Shown: in pieces, positions 1-8,578 of the stretch
Numbering within the stretch: the stretch's first letter is position 1
Layout: the number at the start of each line of letters is the position of its first letter
Origin: Rhodococcoides kyotonense
GTDB taxonomy: Bacteria > Actinomycetota > Actinomycetes > Mycobacteriales > Mycobacteriaceae
NCBI RefSeq assembly: GCF_900188125.1
Contig: NZ_FZOW01000007.1
Location: 248,001-312,000, forward strand
Direction: 5' to 3'
DNA: 64,000 nucleotides
Notes under the pieces: generated by a model
What the model saw: only the letters and a program-made list of their open reading frames with translations
What the model was told of the DNA's origin: nothing
The model's database searches: none
Position numbers and translations under genes: made by a program

Positions 1-52
1 GTCAGATAACTGTAGTCTGCGTCACACCGAAGGTTTCTGTCAATATCTAGAC

Positions 53-670
53 ATGACCCCCACCACCCGTCGATACGCAGGTATGAGCGCCGACGACCGT
101 GCAGCCGATCGGAGATCGCGGTTGCTCGAAGCAGCGCTGGAGGTGTTCGCCTCAGCGGGGGCAAGTGGTGCGACGATGACGTCGATCTGCGCACGAGCCA
201 ATCTCACCGAGCGGTACTTCTACGAAAGCTTCAGCAGCAGAGACGAATTGCTGCGGCACATCGTCGACTCCGTGTCCGACGACATCAGGAATGCTGCCCT
301 CGAGGCACTGCGTTCACCCGCCGATACCGTCGAAAGCCGGGTTCGCGCAGCGATCACCGCCTTCGTCACGGTGCTCACGGACGACCCCCGAAAAGGTCGC
401 GTCGCGATGATCGAATCCCTGGCGGTCGACTCGCTGCGGCGACACCGTCGAGAATCGCTGCGTCAATTCGCGCGACTCGTGGCAGATCAGGCACACGAAC
501 TGTACGGCGACGACGCATGGCCCGAGCCTCAGGCCGAGATCAACGGCCTGCTGTTCACCGGAGGCCTCGCCGAGCTGGTCGTCGCATGGCTGAACGACGA
601 GCTCGATGTGACTCCCCGGCAGATCATCGAGTCCGCAACCCACCAGTTCATCTCGACGGCACATCGCTGA
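53..670 (+). CDS. TetR/AcrR family transcriptional regulator
   Basis: 205 aa. The N-terminal part (about residues 17-65) is a TetR-type helix-turn-helix: a helix rich in Ala/Leu, then a recognition helix with an RYFYESF motif, the usual TetR signature. The C-terminal two thirds would be the ligand-binding helical domain and is not recognisable at family level. An alternative start at position 83 (MSADDR) would remove ten residues; neither start has a strong ribosome binding site. The gene is followed 12 bases downstream by a DUF2256/DUF3253 gene on the same strand. Ligand and targets are unknown. Confidence 0.85.
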   Translation: MTPTTRRYAGMSADDRAADRRSRLLEAALEVFASAGASGATMTSICARANLTERYFYESFSSRDELLRHIVDSVSDDIRNAALEALRSPADTVESRVRAAITAFVTVLTDDPRKGRVAMIESLAVDSLRRHRRESLRQFARLVADQAHELYGDDAWPEPQAEINGLLFTGGLAELVVAWLNDELDVTPRQIIESATHQFISTAHR

Positions 671-681
671 CGCCAGCTACT

Positions 682-1065
682 GTGGACGAAGTGGCCCATG
701 CACCCGACAAGACCTGCGCTTCCTGCGGCCGACGCATCGAGTGGCGCAAGAAGTGGGAGCGGAACTGGGATGACATCAGATACTGCAGCGACGCGTGCAG
801 GCGCCGCAAGGTGAGTGCGTCGGATCGCGCTTTGGAGAACAAAATTCGCGAGCTGCTCGACGCCCGATCACGCGATGCGACCATCTGCCCGTCGGACGTC
901 GCGCGGGCGATGTCCGACGACAACTGGCGCGAACTGATGGAGCCCGTACGTAAAGCGGCCCGCCGCATGGTCGACGCGGGCGAAGTCGAGATCACTCAGA
1001 AGGGTTCGGTGGTCGATCCGTCGACTGCCAAGGGTCCCATCAGGATTCGCTGGACACGCTCATAG
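682..1065 (+). CDS. DUF2256 and DUF3253 domain protein
   Basis: 127 aa from a GTG at 682; a second in-frame GTG lies at 691. The N-terminus has a small zinc-ribbon-like DUF2256 segment ([14 protein letters not shown], then [10 protein letters not shown]) whose four Cys probably bind zinc. The C-terminal about 80 residues match DUF3253, a winged-helix-like domain with the typical [10 protein letters not shown] stretch. Fused and single versions of these domains are common in actinobacteria and proteobacteria, but function is not established. The end overlaps the convergent TetR gene by 6 bases. An open frame continues upstream of 682, but that part overlaps the preceding TetR gene and does not look like the family. 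Confidence 0.8.
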   Translation: MDEVAHAPDKTCASCGRRIEWRKKWERNWDDIRYCSDACRRRKVSASDRALENKIRELLDARSRDATICPSDVARAMSDDNWRELMEPVRKAARRMVDAGEVEITQKGSVVDPSTAKGPIRIRWTRS

Positions 1066-1668
1066 CCGAGGGAACGGCGGCGGATTCGACACCAACTGCT
1101 GCGTCACCGTTTTCAAATCCTCGACGGCCCGGGCAGCTGCAGCATCGCTGTCGCCTATGTCGCTCAATGTCCCTTTCTCGCCGACCAGTTCGAGCACCAT
1201 CGACGCCATTCGGGCCGCTGCCCTGCAATAGAGATCGTCCGGCGATCTCCCGAGCCGTTCGGCAATCGCCTCTCCGAGGAGCCGACGCTCGGCGACGTAC
1301 TGCTCCAGGAGACGCGTCTGCAACGACGGAGTCGTCAGCATCACCTTCTCGATCTGCGCAATACGATCGGTGCCGGCACGCGGCGCGACGAGCAATGCCC
1401 GAACAGCGTGCCCCAAGGCCAGGTCCAGCGGCTCGTCCGCAGGACGTGCGCGCAACTCTTCGGCCATCTGCCCGTTGAACTCCAGCGGGCCGATGACGAG
1501 AAGGTCTTTGCTCGGGTAGTAGCGGTACAACGTGGTGGTGCCGACCTCTGCCTTCGCAGCGATGTCTTCCATGGTCGTCTTCTCGTAACCGCGGTCGAGA
1601 AACAACGAGAACGCCGCGTCGAGAATCAGCTCACGCGTCTGAGCAGCATGCACCTCACGTAACCCCAT
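1060..1668 (-). CDS. TetR family repressor, likely of the divergent MMPL transporter gene
   Basis: 202 aa. The N-terminal helix-turn-helix has the standard TetR pattern ([24 protein letters not shown], residues about 31-54). The gene is divergent from the MMPL transporter gene starting at 1796. The 127-base gap between them holds two near-identical perfect palindromes centred 30 bases apart, the layout of an autoregulating TetR repressor that also controls its divergent transporter. The inducer would act in the C-terminal domain and is not predictable. Confidence 0.88.
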   Translation of the reverse strand: MGLREVHAAQTRELILDAAFSLFLDRGYEKTTMEDIAAKAEVGTTTLYRYYPSKDLLVIGPLEFNGQMAEELRARPADEPLDLALGHAVRALLVAPRAGTDRIAQIEKVMLTTPSLQTRLLEQYVAERRLLGEAIAERLGRSPDDLYCRAAARMASMVLELVGEKGTLSDIGDSDAAAARAVEDLKTVTQQLVSNPPPFPRL

Positions 1669-1696
1669 GCCAGCAATGTAGCAGCCGCCTCCTTAA

Positions 1697-1741
1697 CGGT
1701 AGTGACTACCGTCACGGATCCGAAACTGGTAGTAACTACCA
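1697..1741. promoter_or_regulatory. Twin TetR operator palindromes
   Basis: Two 15-base perfect palindromes, CGGTAGTGACTACCG (1697-1711) and TGGTAGTAACTACCA (1727-1741), share the core GGTAGT-N-ACTACC and are centred 30 bases apart, about three helical turns. They lie in the divergent region between a TetR gene and the MMPL gene and probably bind that TetR protein. The assignment rests on position and symmetry. Confidence 0.8.
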
Positions 1742-1795
1742 AGTAGGTTTACTCTTCACTATCAGGTCATACTTCCGCGACGAAAGGCTTCACCG

Positions 1796-4006
1796 ATGGC
1801 ATGGCAACTGTTCAGGCTGGGGCGCTGGTCCTTCCTGCATCGCAAGCTCGTCGCAGGGGTGTGGGTACTTCTGCTGATCCTCGGAGTTCTGGGTGCAGCA
1901 ACACTCGACAGCAAGACCAGCGACTCGTTCGAACTCCAGGGCATCGAGTCCACCGAGGCGTTCACGCTGATCTCCGATCGCAGCGGTGAGTCCGCCGACG
2001 GAGCAACGGCCCGCATCGTGTTCGAGGCACCCGAAGGTGGGACCCTCACCGATCCGCAGAATCAGGCAGCAGTCGCCGAGGCTCTCACCGCGGCCCGAAC
2101 CGAGCACGTCACATCGGTCTCCGACCCGTTCACCACCGGCACCGTGTCCGAGAACGGCCGCGCCGCCTATGCCACGGTCTCCTACGACACCCCCGCCATC
2201 GATCTCACCGACGCCGACCGAAATGCCCTCGACGACGCCAAGGCCTCCGGCCAGGACGCAGGCTTGACCGTCGCCGTGGGTGGTGACGCCGTCACCGCGG
2301 TCGGCGAAGTCCCGATCGGTGAGTTGATCGGCATCGGCGTCGCAGTCGTCGTCCTTGCTATCACGTTCGGATCCCTCGTCGCCGCCGGAATGCCCCTGCT
2401 CACCGCACTCATCGGTGTGGGCATCGGAATCCTCGGCATCACCGTCACAGGCGCATTCTTCGAATTGAGCTCCACCACTTCGGCTCTCGGCACGATGCTC
2501 GGGTTGGCCGTCGGCATCGACTACGCGTTGTTCATCATGTCTCGCTACCAAAGCGAAGCGCGGCAGGGCCATTCGCTCGAAGAAGCCGCGGGCAAAGCCG
2601 TCGGCACCGCGGGTTCCGCGGTCATCTTCGCCGGCCTCACCGTCATCATCGCGCTCGCGGGACTGTCGGTGTGCGGCATCGGATTTCTCACGCAGATGGG
2701 CATCGGCGGTGCCTTCATGGTGCTCATCGCCGTTCTCGTTGCCCTGACGCTTCTGCCCGCGATTCTCGGGTTCGCCGGCAAGAAAGTGCTCGGCGGAAAG
2801 ATCAAGGGCCTGAAAACGATCGACCCTGAACACCCGCAGACGCGGACCAACGGCCGTCGCTGGGTCGAGGGCGTCAGCAAGTTCAAGTGGCCCGCGCTCG
2901 TCTCAGGCCTCCTCGTCGCCGCCGTGGTCTCGCTTCCCATCGCGTCGATGGAACTGGCCCTGCCCGACGACGGCGTCGCGCCCACCGGCAGCGACAACCG
3001 CGTCGCCTTCGACACCATCGCCGAGAACTTCGGGCCGGGAGCCAACGGGCCGCTCGTTGTCGTCGTCGACACACTGAACGCGGCGGACCCCGTTTCGGCA
3101 GTGAACACTGCCGTCGAACGCCTGCAGGGCATCGGCACCGACATCTCGGCCATCGTGCCGCCGGCGGCAGAGGTACTCGAACCTCAGCTCGCCGCAGTCG
3201 GATTCACCACTGTTCAGATCATTCCCGACAGCGCACCGTCGGACGCCGCAACCAAGGAACTGGTCGCGACGATTCGCGACACGATGTCGGATCTGCCCGC
3301 CGACACCGGCGCACGGGCACTCGTCACCGGCCAGACTGCCGTAGGCGTCGACATCGCGGACGAACTCACCAGCGTGTTCCCGCTGTACCTCGCCGTTGTC
3401 GTCGGACTTGCGTTCATACTGCTGATGCTGGTGTTCCGCTCGATCCTGGTACCACTCAAAGCAGCACTCGGATTCCTTCTGTCGGTGGGCATTTCGCTTG
3501 GCGCGACGGTCGCGGTGTTCCAGTGGGGTTGGCTCGCGAACCTCATCGGCGTCGACACCCAGACGCCTGTCGTGTTCATCCTGCCGCTACTGCTGACCGG
3601 CATCCTCTTCGGGCTGGCGATGGACTACGAGGTCTTCCTCGTCAGCCGAATGCGCGAATCCTACGTTCACGGTATGTCCGCGAAACAGGCCGTCATCGAC
3701 GGATTCCAGCACAGTGCTCGCGTGGTCGTCGCCGCCGCGATCATCATGCTCGGCGTCTTCGCCGGCTTCGCGCTCACTGATCAGGCGATCATCAAATCCA
3801 TCGGATTCGCCCTTGCCATAGGCATTCTCGCCGATGCCTTCCTCGTCCGCATGATGATCGTCCCAGCAGTGATGGTCATCGTCGGCGACAAGATGTGGTG
3901 GTTGCCCAAGTGGCTCGACCGCATCCTGCCCAACCTCGACATCGAAGGCGAGGGCTTGGCCGACAAGCTCACACCGCCACGGGAAAAAGCCGTCGCCAAC
4001 GCCTGA
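1796..4006 (+). CDS. MMPL family (RND superfamily) membrane transporter
   Basis: 736 aa. The protein has one N-terminal transmembrane helix, an extracytoplasmic domain (about 45-175), a cluster of helices (about 178-330), a second soluble domain (about 385-525) and a second helix cluster (about 530-700), which is the duplicated MMPL/RND topology. The motif GLAVGIDYALFIMSRY in the first cluster and GLAMDYEVFLVSRM in the second are the paired proton-relay segments of this family. In mycolic-acid bacteria such proteins export lipids or small molecules across the inner membrane by proton motive force. ATG at 1796 has a GAAAGG ribosome binding site. Regulation is probably by the divergent TetR via the twin operators. 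The substrate is unknown. Confidence 0.9.
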   Translation: MAWQLFRLGRWSFLHRKLVAGVWVLLLILGVLGAATLDSKTSDSFELQGIESTEAFTLISDRSGESADGATARIVFEAPEGGTLTDPQNQAAVAEALTAARTEHVTSVSDPFTTGTVSENGRAAYATVSYDTPAIDLTDADRNALDDAKASGQDAGLTVAVGGDAVTAVGEVPIGELIGIGVAVVVLAITFGSLVAAGMPLLTALIGVGIGILGITVTGAFFELSSTTSALGTMLGLAVGIDYALFIMSRYQSEARQGHSLEEAAGKAVGTAGSAVIFAGLTVIIALAGLSVCGIGFLTQMGIGGAFMVLIAVLVALTLLPAILGFAGKKVLGGKIKGLKTIDPEHPQTRTNGRRWVEGVSKFKWPALVSGLLVAAVVSLPIASMELALPDDGVAPTGSDNRVAFDTIAENFGPGANGPLVVVVDTLNAADPVSAVNTAVERLQGIGTDISAIVPPAAEVLEPQLAAVGFTTVQIIPDSAPSDAATKELVATIRDTMSDLPADTGARALVTGQTAVGVDIADELTSVFPLYLAVVVGLAFILLMLVFRSILVPLKAALGFLLSVGISLGATVAVFQWGWLANLIGVDTQTPVVFILPLLLTGILFGLAMDYEVFLVSRMRESYVHGMSAKQAVIDGFQHSARVVVAAAIIMLGVFAGFALTDQAIIKSIGFALAIGILADAFLVRMMIVPAVMVIVGDKMWWLPKWLDRILPNLDIEGEGLADKLTPPREKAVANA

Positions 4007-4012
4007 CCTCAT

Positions 4013-4063
4013 GTGCACGAAAATACATAGAGGGCTATGTATTTTCGTGCACGTGGCGAAGCC
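4013..4063. repeat. Intergenic palindromic element, copy 1
   Basis: Perfect inverted repeat of 18-base arms (GTGCACGAAAATACATAG and its complement) with a 4-base loop, 4013-4052, followed by GTGGCGAAGCC (4053-4063), half of the outer TTC/GAA hairpin found in other copies. It fills the 57 bases between two convergent stop codons, so it could act as a bidirectional terminator. Related copies lie near 5.6, 28.8, 31.5 and 55.3 kb. Confidence 0.85.
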
Positions 4064-5557
4064 CTAGCCGCGGAGCGCACGCTTCAGCAACTTCCCGCTC
4101 TGGTTGCGCGGGAGCTCGTCGACGAACGTGACGGTCTTTGGCACCTTGAACGGCGCGATCAGACCTTTGACGTGGTCGATCAGTACCTGTTCGGTCACGT
4201 CGGAAGTTCCGTCCTTCAGAACCACGACAGCGGTGACGGCTTCGATCCACTTGTCGTCGGGCGTTCCGATGACGGCGACCTCTGCGACTGCCGGATGGGT
4301 GTAGACGGCGTCCTCGACCTCGCGCGACGCGACCAGGATGCCGCCGGTGTTGATGACGTCCTTGATCCGATCGACGACGGTGATGAACCCTTCGGCATCG
4401 CGAGTGACGAGGTCACCGGAATGAAACCAGCCGTCCTGGAACGCATCTGCCGTCGCCTCGGGCTTGTCCCAGTACCCGTCGCACAGTTGAGGTGAGCGGT
4501 AGAGCACCTCCCCTGGTTCGCCGTCGGGAACGTCGTGGCCGTTCGCGTCGACGACACGAGTCTCGACGAAGAACACCGCGCGGCCGCACGACGCGGGACG
4601 CTCCTCGTGCTCCTCCGGCTGCAATACCGTTGCCAGCGGGCCGATTTCGGATTGTCCGAAGCAGTTGTAGAAACCGAGATCCGGGTATCGCTCACGCAGT
4701 CGATTCAACACCGTGACCGGCATGATCGACGCCCCGTACTGCGCCTTGGTCAGCGACGACAGGTCACGGGTCTCGAGATCGGGATGGTTCGCGAGCGGCA
4801 CCCATACCGTCGGTGCGAGAAACAGCGATCCGATCTTGTCCTCCTCGACGCGCCGCAGGATTTCCGGGACGTCGGGGCGTTTCATCAGATGCACTGTCGC
4901 ACCGACGGACAGGTACGGCAGCGTGAACACATGCATGCCCGCGGAGTGGTACAACGGCATCGCGACCAGCGGGTTGTCGTCCTTCGTGAAACCGAGCGCG
5001 ATGACCGACGACACATACTCTGCCACCAATGCACCGTGAGACATCATGGCGCCCTTGGGTTTCGACGTCGTACCCGACGTGTACAGCAACTGCGCGAGAT
5101 CCCCCGACGCGGCCGCCGGCTCCAATTCTTCGGAGCTCTCGTCGCCACCCAGCAGATCGGGCAACGACAACACATGCTCGATCGGCAGTGACCCGCGGAC
5201 GGAGTCGAGCGTCTCGGACAGATCCGGGTCGACCAGCACCGCACGCGAACCCGATTGCTCCACCAGATATTTCAGCTCGTCGCCGACCAATGCGTAGTTC
5301 ACCGGCACGTGCACGAGCCCGGCTCGCGCGCACGCCAGGAAGCCGACGACATACGCGTCGGAGTTCACGCCGTAGGCGGCGATGCGGTCGCCCTTCGCCA
5401 ATCCGAGTCCGAGAAGCCGGCGCGCGGCGCGGGTCACGGCGTCGTCGAGCTCGCGGTACGTGTGGCTGCGGCCGTCGAACGTGATCGCGGTTCGGGTCGG
5501 GAATCGTGCGGCAGATCGGCGCAGAACGCCGTCGACAGTGTTGGCTCGGGTGCTCAT
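4064..5557 (-). CDS. Fatty-acyl-CoA synthetase (AMP-forming ligase)
   Basis: 497 aa, normal for the ANL adenylating superfamily. The ATP/AMP P-loop LLYTSGTTSKPKGAMMSH is at about residues 158-174, the FGQSE segment follows in the middle, and the YxSGDLVTRD-like and C-terminal PRNQSGKLLKR segments are present; the last carries the catalytic lysine. It should activate a carboxylic acid to its CoA thioester in the cytoplasm. The chain length cannot be told from sequence, but the beta-oxidation-type genes at 8.6-13 kb suggest a fatty or sterol-derived acid. It is divergent from a LuxR gene. The stop directly abuts repeat copy 1. Confidence 0.9.
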   Translation of the reverse strand: MSTRANTVDGVLRRSAARFPTRTAITFDGRSHTYRELDDAVTRAARRLLGLGLAKGDRIAAYGVNSDAYVVGFLACARAGLVHVPVNYALVGDELKYLVEQSGSRAVLVDPDLSETLDSVRGSLPIEHVLSLPDLLGGDESSEELEPAAASGDLAQLLYTSGTTSKPKGAMMSHGALVAEYVSSVIALGFTKDDNPLVAMPLYHSAGMHVFTLPYLSVGATVHLMKRPDVPEILRRVEEDKIGSLFLAPTVWVPLANHPDLETRDLSSLTKAQYGASIMPVTVLNRLRERYPDLGFYNCFGQSEIGPLATVLQPEEHEERPASCGRAVFFVETRVVDANGHDVPDGEPGEVLYRSPQLCDGYWDKPEATADAFQDGWFHSGDLVTRDAEGFITVVDRIKDVINTGGILVASREVEDAVYTHPAVAEVAVIGTPDDKWIEAVTAVVVLKDGTSDVTEQVLIDHVKGLIAPFKVPKTVTFVDELPRNQSGKLLKRALRG

Positions 5558-5573
5558 GAGCGGAGACTATCGT

Positions 5574-5642
5574 GTGGCTTCGCCACCCGTGCGTGAGTAG
5601 TTGGTCCAGGTTGTAACTTTGCGCGCACAGGTGGCGAAGCCG
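5574..5642. repeat. Intergenic palindromic element, copy 4 (variant centre)
   Basis: Starts with the hairpin GTGGC-TTC-GCCAC (5574-5586) followed by CCGTGCG, and ends with GCGCACAGGTGGCGAAGCC. The outer arms are the same as in the other copies, but the AT-rich centre differs. It lies between the divergent acyl-CoA synthetase and LuxR genes, so here it sits in a promoter region, not after stop codons. Confidence 0.7.
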
Positions 5643-5677
5643 CCCGAACGAACGTCCGCATTGGCTACCATCGCGAG

Positions 5678-6466
5678 ATGCGCTCATCGGTGCCCGAGGC
5701 CACCCCGTCGTGGCAGGACACGCTCTCCCCCGAGCATCTGCGTCGGATACTCGGGGTACTCGACGTGTGCCGCACATCCTCGGGCGGCACACGATTCAAA
5801 GAGAATCTGGTCGACGCGATCGCCACGATCTTCGACGTCCGGGACGTCACCTTCTTCTTCGGTGCCACCTACCCGACGGTGTTCGCCGACCCGGCTCCGC
5901 TGCTGACCGGGGCTGCCGAGCCGCTGCTGCACGAGTACCAGGAACGCTGGCGCGACAAGGACGTCTTCGCACTTCCGCAGGCCAGACGCACACTGACGGA
6001 CGACGGTTTCGCGACGCTCGACGACCTCGCCCGTCTGCCTGTCCCGCAGAAGTCGTACGTCGAGGACTACCTGGCGCCGCACGGGATGGGGACCGCGTCG
6101 GCGATGCATCTGCGTTTCGCCGACGGCGAGGCACTGGTCGGGATGTTCGACCGTGAGCGGTACTGGAATGTCGGCGACCTGACGGCGATGCGCCTGCTCG
6201 CGGGCCATCTCCGTGCGAGCAGCAGGTCCGTCGTCATCGGCGAGGACATCACGATCGATCCACTCTCCGGTCTCACACCGCGTCAGATCGAGGTCGCCGA
6301 ACTGATCAGCGACGGCCTGACCAACGCGCAGATCGCCGCCGAACTCACGCTCACCGAGATGACCGTCAAGAAATACGTGAGCAGGATCTTCGAGACCACC
6401 GGACTACGCAACCGCGCTGCACTCACTGCCTCGATGCTGCGTCGAAACGGGCTCGTCACCCACTGA
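5678..6466 (+). CDS. LuxR family transcriptional regulator
   Basis: 262 aa. A C-terminal LuxR/NarL helix-turn-helix covers about residues 200-258 (LTPRQIEVAELISDGLTNAQ start, then the TVKKYVSRIF recognition helix). The N-terminal part has no response-regulator Asp and no P-loop, and may be a GAF-like or other small-molecule sensor. It stands directly before the luciferase-like oxidoreductase gene and opposite the acyl-CoA synthetase gene, so either could be a target. Confidence 0.8.
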   Translation: MRSSVPEATPSWQDTLSPEHLRRILGVLDVCRTSSGGTRFKENLVDAIATIFDVRDVTFFFGATYPTVFADPAPLLTGAAEPLLHEYQERWRDKDVFALPQARRTLTDDGFATLDDLARLPVPQKSYVEDYLAPHGMGTASAMHLRFADGEALVGMFDRERYWNVGDLTAMRLLAGHLRASSRSVVIGEDITIDPLSGLTPRQIEVAELISDGLTNAQIAAELTLTEMTVKKYVSRIFETTGLRNRAALTASMLRRNGLVTH

Positions 6467-6552
6467 GTTGTCCACTTTCGAGGACTGTCGAGGGATGTGG
6501 CGTGGGTCATACAGTCGCCGAGACCAATCCACTCGTCACACTTGGAGACCCG

Positions 6553-7722
6553 ATGACGCGTCTGAAGTTCGGAACGTTTCTCGCCCCGATTCACACCCCA
6601 GGACAGAACCCGACGCTGCTGCTCCAGCGCGACCTCGAACTCGTCGAATACATCGAGAAGCTGGGCTTCGACGAGGCATGGTTCGGCGAACATCACTCGG
6701 CAGGCGCCGAGATCTACGCCTCTCCCGAGATCATGATCGCCGCGGCAGGTGAGCGCACCAGCCGCATCAAGCTGGGCACCGGTGTCACGTCGGTCAGCTA
6801 CCACAACCCGCTGTGGGCGGCCGAGCGCATGGTCATGCTCGATCACCTGACTCAGGGCCGTGTGCTGTTCGGCCTCGGCCCCGGATCGCTTCCCACCGAC
6901 GCCGCGATGCTCGGTCTGTCGCAGATCGACACGCGCGAACTGCTGGCCGAGAACGCCGACATCATCATGCGACTGCTGCGCGGCGAGACCGTCACCGCGA
7001 AGACCCGCACACACGAGCTGTTCGACGCGAAAATCCAGATGGCTCCGTACTCCGACCCACTGTTCGACGTCGTCGTCGCCGCAATCGCGTCGCCGACGGG
7101 CGCTCGCCTCGCCGGTAAGCACGGCATCGGACTGCTGTCCATCGCCGCAACTCTCACGGCCGACGGTTTCAGTGCGCTGCAACATCATTGGGGCATGCTC
7201 GAAGAATTCGCCGCGCAGGCGGGTCGATCCGACGAGGTCGACCGTTCGACGTGGCGTCTCGTCGGCCCGTTCCACATCGCCGAGACCGTCGAGCAGGCGT
7301 ACAAGGACGTCGAGCACGGCATCGAGTACTGGTTCAACTACCTTCAGCACGTCGCCGCGTTCCCCCAGATGGACGTCCGCGGAACCAACAAGAAGGAAAT
7401 GATCGACTTCATCAACACGTCGGGCATCGGTGTCATCGGCACCGCGGAGCAGGCACGCGCGCAGGTCCAGCGACTCGTCGACCAATCCGGCGGCTTCGGC
7501 ACCCTGCTGGTTCAGGGCCACGACTGGGCCAACCCGCAGGCCACCAAGCGTTCCTACGAACTGTTCGCACAGGACGTCATGCCGTACTTCCAAGGACAAG
7601 CACAACCGATGCTCGACGCGGCGGCCCACGCTCAGTCGGTCCGTGAAGGCCAGGCCGACGAGCATCGCAAGGCCGTCGACCACATGACGCAGAAGTACAA
7701 CGCCGAACTGGGAAGGGTCTGA
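6553..7722 (+). CDS. LLM class flavin-dependent oxidoreductase (limonene-monooxygenase-like)
   Basis: 389 aa from ATG 6553, which has GGAG 6-9 bases upstream; the open frame extends to 6502 but those residues do not match the family. Bacterial luciferase-like TIM barrel: N-terminal KFGTFLAPIH strand, FDEAWFGEHHS, then GTGVTSVSYHNPLWAAERMV and the DHLTQGRVLFGLGPGS segment. Such enzymes use reduced FMN and oxygen to hydroxylate or cleave organic substrates. The next gene (SRPBCC) follows one base after the stop, and a third small gene overlaps that one, giving a three-gene operon. Confidence 0.88.
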   Translation: MTRLKFGTFLAPIHTPGQNPTLLLQRDLELVEYIEKLGFDEAWFGEHHSAGAEIYASPEIMIAAAGERTSRIKLGTGVTSVSYHNPLWAAERMVMLDHLTQGRVLFGLGPGSLPTDAAMLGLSQIDTRELLAENADIIMRLLRGETVTAKTRTHELFDAKIQMAPYSDPLFDVVVAAIASPTGARLAGKHGIGLLSIAATLTADGFSALQHHWGMLEEFAAQAGRSDEVDRSTWRLVGPFHIAETVEQAYKDVEHGIEYWFNYLQHVAAFPQMDVRGTNKKEMIDFINTSGIGVIGTAEQARAQVQRLVDQSGGFGTLLVQGHDWANPQATKRSYELFAQDVMPYFQGQAQPMLDAAAHAQSVREGQADEHRKAVDHMTQKYNAELGRV

Positions 7723-7723
7723 C

Positions 7724-8140
7724 ATGGCGACGGTGTCGGTACGACAGGAGTTTCCGAACAGCCCATCCGCTCTGTGGTCGATCGTCGGCGATCCGGCGAG
7801 CGCCGCGTCGTGGATTCCGTCGCTGGGTTCGGCCACGATGGAAGGCGACGTCCGCCACGGCGTCTTCACCGACGGCAACCCGGTACGTGAACGAATCGTC
7901 GCGCACGACGACGAGAGCCGCACGTACACCTACGAATACATCGATGGACCGTTGCCGCTGGCGAAGTACGTTTCGACGATCAAGGTCGACGCCGCAGCAT
8001 CCGGTTCCGTCGTCTCGTGGGATGCGGAGTTCACCGCGGCGGGCGACGACCCGGCAGCGCTCGAGAAGGATCTCGAAGCCGGCATCGGGGACATCTACCG
8101 TGCTGCGCTCGACGAGGCCGGGCGGTTGGCGCAGTCGTGA
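7724..8140 (+). CDS. SRPBCC family protein (polyketide cyclase/START-like)
   Basis: 138 aa. The pattern of an N-terminal strand followed by SALWSIVGDPASAASWIPSL and a C-terminal amphipathic helix fits the SRPBCC helix-grip fold, which binds hydrophobic ligands in a deep pocket. It lies one base after the monooxygenase stop and overlaps the next gene by 4 bases, so it probably binds the substrate or product of the oxidoreductase. Confidence 0.8.
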   Translation: MATVSVRQEFPNSPSALWSIVGDPASAASWIPSLGSATMEGDVRHGVFTDGNPVRERIVAHDDESRTYTYEYIDGPLPLAKYVSTIKVDAAASGSVVSWDAEFTAAGDDPAALEKDLEAGIGDIYRAALDEAGRLAQS

Positions 8141-8469
8141 GCGACAGTCTGTCTTCGCTGTTCGTCAAGGTCACCGTCATGCATTCGACCAGTAATTGGT
8201 CCGAGACGCATCGCGATCTCGTCGACGTCCTGGGTCCGGCCATCTTCTCCGATGGCCGGGCCTGGGCCGCGTTCGGCGGGGTCAGCCTGTCCGACGAGTC
8301 GGGACCGGCGTGGTCGCTTCTCGCGAAGACGACCGATCTGGACGCGGTGGCCCGCGTTGCGGGGTCGCTGGGTTGGGAAGTCGGCACGCAGCAGCCCGGT
8401 GGGCATGAAACCCGGCTTCGACTCGTGTCACCTGCCGGGCTGACGGTGATTGCCTACGCTCCAGCCTAG
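8137..8469 (+). CDS. Conserved hypothetical protein in monooxygenase operon
   Basis: 110 aa from GTG 8137, which overlaps the SRPBCC stop (GTGA). I do not recognise the family. It is soluble with no Cys cluster, signal peptide or membrane segment, and contains a GRAWAAFGGVSLSDESGPAW segment followed by a compact alpha/beta C-terminus. The coupling suggests it acts with the oxidoreductase and the SRPBCC protein. Confidence 0.6.
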   Translation: MSDSLSSLFVKVTVMHSTSNWSETHRDLVDVLGPAIFSDGRAWAAFGGVSLSDESGPAWSLLAKTTDLDAVARVAGSLGWEVGTQQPGGHETRLRLVSPAGLTVIAYAPA

Positions 8470-8578
8470 CGTTCAGGAATTCTGAACAGCGTTTTCCCAG
8501 AAGCACCGTTGACTAGCAGCGTATCCATCTGGCAATGTCAGCATTAACCGAACGATCGTACGAACAAGGGAGCGCTGG

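Noticed and set aside
6283..7929. Long open frame (548 codons) on the minus strand opposite the monooxygenase operon
   Set aside because: It is antisense to well-supported genes, has no family match and its composition is typical of high-GC shadow frames.
8471..8487. GTTCAG-N5-CTGAAC inverted repeat after the stop at 8469
   Set aside because: Short, AT-rich and without clear partner; neither a good terminator nor a convincing operator.
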